This document shows, piece by piece, positions 1-4,183 of a DNA stretch of 13,600 nt (position 1 is the stretch's first letter; the number at the start of each line of letters is the position of its first letter). The stretch lies in contig JALRKU010000059.1 in NCBI GenBank assembly GCA_023254755.1, positions 1 through 13,600 on the forward strand, given 5' to 3'. The translations under genes were made by a program, and so were the position numbers. The stretch is from Aeromicrobium sp. GTDB lineage: Bacteria; Actinomycetota; Actinomycetes; Propionibacteriales; Nocardioidaceae. The notes beneath the pieces were generated by a model that had not been told where the DNA came from, searched no databases, and saw only the letters and a list, made by a program, of their open reading frames with translations.

Positions 1-127
1 GGATCTTGCCGCGGTCGGAGATGAACTTGCGCAGGAGCGCGGTGTCCTTGTAGTCGATGACGGTGACGCCGGCGGCCGCGAGCGGGTTGCTCTTCTTCTT
101 CGGCTTCCGGACAACGGGCTTGGCCAT
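1..127 (-). CDS. rpsR: 30S ribosomal protein S18, N-terminal part (cut by window start)
   Basis: Small-subunit ribosomal protein that pairs with S6 on the 16S rRNA platform. The visible 42 residues begin MAKPVVRKPKKKSNPLAAAG and continue into VIDYKDTALLRKFISDRGKI. The basic N-terminal tail followed by the YKD..LLRKFIS..GKI core is the S18 signature. The ATG at 127-125 is preceded on its own strand by GAAGGA five bases upstream, a good ribosome binding site. The gene lies 46 bases downstream of ssb on the same strand and closes the usual actinobacterial order rpsF-ssb-rpsR. A perfect palindrome sits between ssb and this gene. The C-terminal half (roughly 35-40 residues) lies outside the window. 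No oddities are seen in the visible part. Confidence 0.96.
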   Translation of the reverse strand, partial: MAKPVVRKPKKKSNPLAAAGVTVIDYKDTALLRKFISDRGKI

Positions 128-156
128 GATGTTCCTTCGTGGTTCTCAGGTTCGGG

Positions 157-176
157 TGATCGACCGCGGTCGATCA
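157..176. repeat. Perfect 20-bp palindrome at the ssb stop codon
   Basis: The 20 bases TGATCGACCGCGGTCGATCA read identically on both strands. On the minus strand the first three bases are the ssb stop codon TGA. As RNA it could fold as an 8-bp stem with a 4-base loop, directly between ssb and rpsR and about 30 bases before the rpsR start. No T-run follows, so a strong intrinsic terminator is unlikely. It could be a pause or attenuation element, an RNA-processing site that sets the ssb/rpsR ratio, or a binding site for a dimeric protein. Confidence 0.6.
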
Positions 177-680
177 GAAGGGGGGGTCGTCGTTGGACGA
201 CCCGGAGTCCCAGGCGCTGGAGCCGCCACCCTGCGGAGCCGCAGGAGCGCTGCTGCCGCCGCCACCCCAGGGGTTGGCCGCGGCGCCACCACCGCCGCCC
301 CCGCTGCCGCCGTCGCGGCTGGCGCGGGTGACGGACGCGGTGGCGAAGCGGAGCGAGGGACCGATCTCGTCGACGGTCATCTCGACGCTGGTGCCCTTGG
401 AGCCGTCCTGGCGCTCGAAGTTGCGGACCTTCAGGGCGCCCGTCACGATGACGCGCTGACCCTTCTGCAACGACGCGGCGACGTTCTCGGCGAGCTGGCG
501 CCATGCATCACAGCGGATGAACAGCGCGTCGCCGTCCTTCCACTCGTTGGTCTGACGATCGAACGTGCGGGGCGTCGACGCGACGGTGAAGTTCGCGACA
601 GCGGCACCCGACGGAGTGAACTTCAGCTCCGGATCGTTCGTCAGGTTCCCGACGACGGTGATGATGGTCTCTCCAGCCAT
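174..680 (-). CDS. ssb: Single-stranded DNA-binding protein
   Basis: Binds and protects single-stranded DNA in replication, recombination and repair, as a homotetramer. The 168-residue protein opens MAGETIITVVGNLTNDPELK, and the OB-fold occupies roughly residues 4-112, with the familiar F-T-P-S-G, W-K-D-G and L-x-K-G-x-R-V-I-V-T-G stretches. A Gly/Ala/Ser-rich flexible linker runs from about 122 to 160 (a run of six glycines, then NPWGGGG). The protein ends in the acidic tip DDPPF, the partner-binding tail in its actinobacterial form. The ATG at 680-678 has AGGAAGG about nine bases upstream. It lies 99 bases after rpsF and ahead of rpsR, so the three are probably co-transcribed. Length and domain order are normal for the main chromosomal SSB of Actinobacteria. 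Confidence 0.97.
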   Translation of the reverse strand: MAGETIITVVGNLTNDPELKFTPSGAAVANFTVASTPRTFDRQTNEWKDGDALFIRCDAWRQLAENVAASLQKGQRVIVTGALKVRNFERQDGSKGTSVEMTVDEIGPSLRFATASVTRASRDGGSGGGGGGAAANPWGGGGSSAPAAPQGGGSSAWDSGSSNDDPPF

Positions 681-741
681 GGCACTCAGCCTTCCTGGTG
701 GGGCTCTCGGTGGACGCGGTGTCCGACTCCAGTCAACCGCA

Positions 742-772
742 GTGGACCCACAGCCCGCAGGCGTCGGTCCAC
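742..772 (-). other. Stem-loop in the rpsF-ssb spacer
   Basis: GTGGACC (742-748) and GGTCCAC (766-772) are perfect inverted copies enclosing 17 bases, within the 99-base gap between rpsF and ssb. It starts eight bases past the rpsF stop codon in the direction of transcription. There is no T-tract, so it is more likely a partial terminator, pause or mRNA-stability hairpin than a full stop. A second small dyad (GGAC/GTCC near 713-725) lies closer to ssb. The function is inferred only from position. Confidence 0.35.
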
Positions 773-779
773 AGGACGG

Positions 780-1076
780 TCAGCGGACGTCGGGTCGCGT
801 GACCTTGGTGCGGACGACGGACTCGTTGAGGGTGAGCTGGCGATCCAGCTCCTTCACCGTGGCCGGCTCCGCCTGGAGCTGGACGACGGCGTAGATGCCC
901 TCGTTCTTCTTGTTGATCTCGTAGGCAAGACGGCGCTTGCCCCAGACGTCGACCTCGTCCACCGAGCCGCCGTCCTGACGCACCACGTTGAGGTAGGTGT
1001 CGAGGCTGGGGGCGACGGTGCGTTCGTCGAGGTCGGGATCGAGGATCACCATGACTTCGTACGGGCGCAATGACAT
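780..1076 (-). CDS. rpsF: 30S ribosomal protein S6
   Basis: Small-subunit ribosomal protein that dimerises with S18 on the central domain of 16S rRNA. The 98-residue product starts MSLRPYEVMVILDPDLDERT and contains the S6 hallmarks YEVM-ILDP at 6-14, the V-x-x-W-G-K-R-R-L-A-Y-E-I stretch at about 44-55, and the G-x-Y-A-V-V-Q-L strand at about 61-68. It ends without the acidic tail found in E. coli, as is usual in Actinobacteria. The ATG at 1076-1074 has AGGAG (1086-1082) five bases upstream. It is the first gene of the rpsF-ssb-rpsR operon. The leader can fold so that this AGGAG is paired, which suggests autogenous control by S6:S18 (see the leader entry). Confidence 0.97.
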   Translation of the reverse strand: MSLRPYEVMVILDPDLDERTVAPSLDTYLNVVRQDGGSVDEVDVWGKRRLAYEINKKNEGIYAVVQLQAEPATVKELDRQLTLNESVVRTKVTRPDVR

Positions 1077-1142
1077 TGCGTCTCCTTCGGTCTGAGCGGC
1101 TGCGGGACCTCCGCAGCAGGAGCGTGTTGCCCGACTGGCAAC
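1077..1142 (-). promoter_or_regulatory. Structured rpsF leader, candidate S6:S18 autoregulatory RNA
   Basis: Read on the minus strand, the leader first forms GTTGCC / GGCAAC (1142-1137 with 1131-1126, 5-base loop). A second element follows. CTCCT (1122-1118) runs directly into GCTGCGG (1117-1111), then the loop AGGTC, then CCGCAGC (1105-1099), then a 12-base unpaired stretch CGCTCAGACCGA (1098-1087), then AGGAG (1086-1082). All 12 base pairs of the two stacked helices are perfect, and AGGAG is the ribosome binding site. rpsF leaders in several phyla carry an S6:S18-binding motif with a CCG in an asymmetric bulge between two helices. The layout here, with CCG in the bulge and the binding site in the lower helix, fits that model. 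The pairing is seen; the ligand is inferred. Confidence 0.5.
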
Positions 1143-1148
1143 CTGGCG

Positions 1149-1154
1149 AGTCTA
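1149..1154 (-). promoter_or_regulatory. -10 element for the rpsF operon
   Basis: TAGACT on the minus strand fits the actinobacterial -10 consensus TAnnnT. A start site about 6-7 bases downstream would fall near 1142, exactly at the base of the first leader hairpin, giving a leader of about 66 bases. No convincing -35 hexamer is visible 16-19 bases upstream, which is common in this phylum. Confidence 0.5.
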
Positions 1155-1193
1155 CGGGAGGTCGGGGTGCCAGGGGAAATCGGGCGTCGGGCC

Positions 1194-1199
1194 TACCCT
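1194..1199 (+). promoter_or_regulatory. -10 element placing the MOSC gene start at the 5' end of its mRNA
   Basis: TACCCT is followed by six bases (GGGGGC) and then the GTG at 1206. The expected transcription start coincides with the start codon, implying a leaderless mRNA. No Shine-Dalgarno sequence precedes the GTG at a useful distance, which supports both the start choice and the leaderless model. The same hexamer and spacing recur at 3544-3549. Confidence 0.5.
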
Positions 1200-1205
1200 G
1201 GGGGC

Positions 1206-1787
1206 GTGACGACGACGGACTTCGCGATCAGCGCGCTGGTGGTCTCGCCGCTGCGTCGCTGGGACGGCCGCCCGTCCGACGGACCCACCCCGTTCGACGG
1301 CGACGAGCACCCCGCGTCCGTCCGCGTGCGCGCGCACAAGGGGCTGGTCGGCGACCGCTACTTCGGCACGCGGTTCACGTACGCGGCCGTCACGTTCATC
1401 GCGGCCGAGAAGATCGCGCGCCTGCAGCAGCAGCTGGTCGATGGCGCGCTGTTCCCGCCCGAGCACGTGCCGTTCGATCCCCGCGACGCGCGGCGCAACG
1501 TCGTCACGCAGGGCCTCGACGTCGACGCGCTCGTGCGCACCGCGTTCACGGTCGACGCCGGACACGGGCCGATCCGCTTCCGCTCCATCACGCCGGCCAA
1601 TCCGTGCGCGTGGATGAACCAGGTCTACGCGCCCGGAGCGCACCAGGCGCTGCGCGGGCACGCGGGCATCCGGTGCGAACCGCTCGACGGCGGCCAGATC
1701 TCGATCGGACCCGCACGGCTGCTCGACGTCGAGCCCCTCACCGACGACGAGCTCCGCCGCCGGGTCTCGACCGCGCCGATCACCTGA
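1206..1787 (+). CDS. MOSC domain-containing protein
   Basis: MOSC domains bind or transfer sulfur, typically as a persulfide on a conserved cysteine, in molybdenum-cofactor and related chemistry. This 193-residue protein is essentially one MOSC domain. It has HKGLVGDRYFGT at about 44-55 and RRNVVTQGLDVDAL at about 96-109 (the R-R-N-x-V-T-x-G-x-D motif). The expected cysteine is in ANPCAWMN, at about residue 134, and the C-terminal I-S-I-G-P-A-R-L strand is present. GTG at 1206 is chosen because a -10 element lies exactly six bases before it; a GTG at 1167 in the same frame would add 13 residues unlike the family. It is divergent from rpsF and convergent with glpK, with no cofactor-biosynthesis neighbours, so the substrate is unknown. 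Confidence 0.88.
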   Translation: MTTTDFAISALVVSPLRRWDGRPSDGPTPFDGDEHPASVRVRAHKGLVGDRYFGTRFTYAAVTFIAAEKIARLQQQLVDGALFPPEHVPFDPRDARRNVVTQGLDVDALVRTAFTVDAGHGPIRFRSITPANPCAWMNQVYAPGAHQALRGHAGIRCEPLDGGQISIGPARLLDVEPLTDDELRRRVSTAPIT

Positions 1788-1803
1788 CCTGCTCCGGGTG
1801 GCG

Positions 1804-1844
1804 CCGCCCCCTGGCAACACCGGCTCCGAGTGGTCCGGGGGCGG
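1804..1844 (+). terminator. Possible rho-independent-like hairpin after the MOSC gene
   Basis: CCGCCCCC (1804-1811) is the exact reverse complement of GGGGGCGG (1837-1844), an 8-bp all-GC stem with a 25-base loop, beginning 17 bases after the MOSC stop codon. An alternative pairing CACCG (1818-1822) with CGGTG (1842-1846) overlaps it. There is no T-tract, as usual for terminators in very GC-rich genomes. Confidence 0.4.
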
Positions 1845-1952
1845 TGTCTCAGCGACCTTTCCGGCCGAGGAGCGGTGTCTCAGCGACCCTTCGAGGTCGG
1901 CGATCGGTCGGCCGTCCACCGCTCGCCCCGAGGAAGGGTCGCTGACTCACCG
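1841..1952. repeat. Three-copy intergenic palindromic repeat (two direct, one inverted)
   Basis: The 17-mer GCGGTGTCTCAGCGACC occurs at 1841-1857 and again, identical, at 1872-1888 (period 31). A third, inverted copy lies at 1937-1952 with two mismatches. Copy 2 and the inverted copy form a long stem. TCAGCGACCCTTC (1880-1892) pairs perfectly with GAAGGGTCGCTGA (1933-1945), and after two mismatches CGGTG (1873-1877) pairs with CACCG (1948-1952). This gives 18 pairs in 20 around a 40-base loop. The element fills the gap between the convergent ends of the MOSC gene and glpK. It may act as a bidirectional terminator, or it may be one member of a dispersed REP-like family. No long coding frame of normal character crosses it. 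Confidence 0.7.
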
Positions 1953-1973
1953 TCGACAGCGGGAGCGCACGGG

Positions 1974-3515
1974 TCAGACGTCGCCGTCGACCCAGTCGAG
2001 GGTCTTGGTGACGGCCTTCTTCCACTGGCGGTAGAGGCGCTCGCGCTCGGCCTCGTCCATCTGCGGCGTCCAGCGCTCGCCCTCGCCCCAGTTCGCGCGG
2101 ATCTCGTCGGTGCCGCTCCAGTAGCCGACCGCGAGGCCGGCGGCGTAGGCGGCGCCGAGGGCCGTGGTCTCGGCGACCTTCGGGCGCACGACGTCGACCC
2201 CGAGGATGTCGGCCTGGAACTGCATCAGCGTCTGGTTGACGACCATGCCGCCGTCGACCCGCAGCTCGGTCAGGGGAACGCCGCCGTCGCGACCGGTCAC
2301 GTCGGCGTTCATCGCGTCGAGCACCTCGCGGGTCTGGAAGGCCGTCGCCTCGAGCACGGCCCGGGCGATGTGGCCCTTGTTGACGTACCGGGTCAGGCCC
2401 ACCAGGGCACCGCGGGCGTCGGGGCGCCAGTGCGGGGCGAACAGTCCCGAGAACGCCGGCACGAAGTACGCCCCGCCGTTGTCGTCGACCGTCTGCGCGA
2501 GCTGCTCGATCTCGGGCGCCGTCGAGATCAGCCCGAGGTTGTCGCGCACCCACTGCACGAGCGAGCCCGACACGGCGATCGACCCCTCCAGCGCGTAGAC
2601 CGTCGGCTCGTCACCGAGCCGGTAGCAGGCCGTGGTGAGCAGCCCGTTCTCCGACCGCACCGGCTCGGTGCCCGTGTTGAGGAGCATGAAGTTGCCCGTG
2701 CCGTAGGTGTTCTTGGCCTCGCCGGGCTCGAGGCACGCCTGACCGAAGGTGGCCGCCTGCTGGTCGCCGAGGATGCCCGCGACCGGCGTGCCGTTCAGGA
2801 TCCCGGGATGGCACTCGCCGTAGACCTCCGAGCTCGAGCGGATCTCGGGAAGCATCGAGAGCGGGACGCCCAGGTCGGCCGCGACGGCCGGGTCCCACTC
2901 GAGCGTGCGCAGGTCCATCAGCATCGTGCGGCTCGCGTTGGTGACGTCGGTGACGTGCACGCCGCGGTGCTCCGCGCGGGGGTCGGCGCCCCCGGTCAGG
3001 TTCCACAGCACCCAGGTGTCGGTCGTGCCGAACAGCAGGTCGCCCGCCTCGGCCCGCTCGCGCGCACCCTCGACGTTCTCCAGGATCCAGGCGATCTTGG
3101 GACCCGCGAAGTACGTCGCGAGCGGCAGACCGCACACGTCCTTGTAGCGGTCGGTGCCGCCGTCGGCCGCGAGCCGGTCGACGATCGCCTGCGTGCGCGT
3201 GTCCTGCCAGACGATCGCGTGGTGCACGGGCTCGCCCGTGGTGCGGTCCCACACGACCGTGGTCTCGCGCTGGTTGGTGATGCCGACGGCTGCGAGGTGC
3301 CCGCTGTCGAGGTTGGCGCGGGCCAGCGCGCCGCCGATGACCCGGCGCGTGTTCTCCCAGATCTCGACCGCGTCGTGCTCGACCCAGCCCGCCCGCGGGA
3401 GGATCTGCTCGTGCTCGACCTGGTCGACGGCCACCACGGCGCCGTCGTGGTCGAAGATCATCGCGCGCGTCGACGTGGTGCCCTGGTCGATCGCCATCAC
3501 GTACTGCTCGGCCAT
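1974..3515 (-). CDS. glpK: Glycerol kinase
   Basis: Phosphorylates glycerol with ATP to glycerol 3-phosphate in the cytoplasm, the entry step of glycerol use. The 513-residue length is standard. It has the FGGY-kinase N-terminal phosphate loop D-Q-G-T-T-S-T-R at 10-17, GWVEHD at 43-48, NQRET at 81-85 and WQDTRT at 103-108. The first FGGY signature is near 161-176. The catalytic aspartate is in GDQQAATFGQ (D251), followed by YGTGNFM at 271-277 and the second FGGY signature G-H-I-A-R-A-V-L-E-A-T-A-F-Q near 381-394. The ATG at 3515-3513 lies six bases after a TAGTGT hexamer and has no ribosome binding site, so it is probably leaderless. No glpF or glpD is adjacent. Its promoter is back to back with that of the Lon-domain gene. 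Confidence 0.97.
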   Translation of the reverse strand: MAEQYVMAIDQGTTSTRAMIFDHDGAVVAVDQVEHEQILPRAGWVEHDAVEIWENTRRVIGGALARANLDSGHLAAVGITNQRETTVVWDRTTGEPVHHAIVWQDTRTQAIVDRLAADGGTDRYKDVCGLPLATYFAGPKIAWILENVEGARERAEAGDLLFGTTDTWVLWNLTGGADPRAEHRGVHVTDVTNASRTMLMDLRTLEWDPAVAADLGVPLSMLPEIRSSSEVYGECHPGILNGTPVAGILGDQQAATFGQACLEPGEAKNTYGTGNFMLLNTGTEPVRSENGLLTTACYRLGDEPTVYALEGSIAVSGSLVQWVRDNLGLISTAPEIEQLAQTVDDNGGAYFVPAFSGLFAPHWRPDARGALVGLTRYVNKGHIARAVLEATAFQTREVLDAMNADVTGRDGGVPLTELRVDGGMVVNQTLMQFQADILGVDVVRPKVAETTALGAAYAAGLAVGYWSGTDEIRANWGEGERWTPQMDEAERERLYRQWKKAVTKTLDWVDGDV

Positions 3516-3521
3516 GGCCAG

Positions 3522-3527
3522 ACACTA
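3522..3527 (-). promoter_or_regulatory. -10 element of glpK
   Basis: TAGTGT on the minus strand is followed by six bases (CTGGCC) and then the glpK ATG, the spacing expected for a leaderless transcript. The -35 position of this promoter would fall on the -10 hexamer of the divergent Lon-domain gene at 3544-3549. Confidence 0.5.
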
Positions 3528-3543
3528 GAGCACCCGGTCTGCC

Positions 3544-3549
3544 TACCCT
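3544..3549 (+). promoter_or_regulatory. -10 element of the Lon-domain gene
   Basis: TACCCT is followed by six bases (GGCGAC) and then the GTG at 3556. This is the same hexamer and spacing as at 1194-1199, implying a leaderless mRNA. Only 16 bases separate it from the divergent glpK -10 element, so both promoters cannot easily be occupied at once. Confidence 0.5.
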
Positions 3550-3555
3550 GGCGAC

Positions 3556-4161
3556 GTGACCCCGATGTTCCCGCTCGGCTCGGCCCTGCTGCCCGGCATG
3601 CCCCTGCCGCTGCGGCTGTTCGAGCCGCGGTACCTGGCGATGCTCGACGCCGTGCTGCGCCGCGACCCGGTGGACTTCGGTGTCGTCCTGATCGAGCGGG
3701 GGAGCGAGGTCGGGGGAGGCGACGCCCGGTTCGACGTCGGCTGCCTGGCCGAGGTGCAGCAGATCGAGGCGGGCGACGACGGCGTCGCGCTCGTCGCGGT
3801 CGGCACGCAGCGACTGCGGGTCGACCGCTGGGGCGACGACGACCCGTTCCCGCAGGCGGAGGTCACGCTGGTCGACGAGCTGTCGTGGACCGAGGACGAC
3901 CGCGACCTGCTGGCCCACACCGAGGACGTCGTGCGGTCGGTGCTGGCGCAGGCGGCCGAGTTCGTCGAGCCGCGCTGGCCCGCCGGCATCGAGCTCGCCG
4001 ACGACCCGGTCACCCGGTGCTGGCAGCTGTGCGGCATCGCGCTGCTCGGACCCCTGGACCACGTCGAGCTGCTGCACGCCGAGACCGTCCCGCAGCTGCT
4101 CGGCACCCTCACCGAGCACACGAGGTCCGCGCTGGAGTTCCTGCAGATCAGCCACGCCTGA
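3556..4161 (+). CDS. Stand-alone Lon N-terminal (substrate-binding) domain protein
   Basis: The 201-residue protein corresponds to the LAN/LON substrate-binding domain of Lon protease without the AAA+ or protease parts. The opening M-F-P-L-G-S-A-L-L-P-G-M-P-L-P-L-R-L-F-E-P-R-Y at about 4-26 is the diagnostic motif. The middle carries the F-x-V-G-C-L-A-E-V strand pattern and the G-T-Q-R-L-R-V repeat, and the C-terminal half is helical (L-L-G-P-L-D-H-V-E-L-L-H). Such proteins are widespread in Actinobacteria. Their role is not settled and may be peptide or misfolded-protein binding. The GTG at 3556 is chosen because of the -10 hexamer six bases upstream. It is divergent from glpK and convergent with hrpB, so it is a single-gene unit. 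Confidence 0.9.
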   Translation: MTPMFPLGSALLPGMPLPLRLFEPRYLAMLDAVLRRDPVDFGVVLIERGSEVGGGDARFDVGCLAEVQQIEAGDDGVALVAVGTQRLRVDRWGDDDPFPQAEVTLVDELSWTEDDRDLLAHTEDVVRSVLAQAAEFVEPRWPAGIELADDPVTRCWQLCGIALLGPLDHVELLHAETVPQLLGTLTEHTRSALEFLQISHA

Positions 4162-4183
4162 CGCGTCGGCCAGCCGTCAGGCG
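4155..4183. terminator. Bidirectional hairpin containing both convergent stop codons
   Basis: CGCCTGACG (4155-4163) and CGTCAGGCG (4175-4183) form a perfect 9-bp stem with an 11-base loop. The TGA of the plus-strand Lon-domain gene (4159-4161) and the TGA of the minus-strand hrpB (4179-4177) lie in opposite arms. On both strands the arm begins with the last bases of the final Ala codon and its stop. It is symmetric, so it can form in either transcript, but it lacks T-tracts. Confidence 0.6.

Noticed and set aside
2611..4155. Minus-strand open frame spanning the 5' part of glpK and the Lon-domain gene
   Set aside because: It is out of frame with glpK and antisense to the Lon-domain gene, and Arg-rich without motifs.
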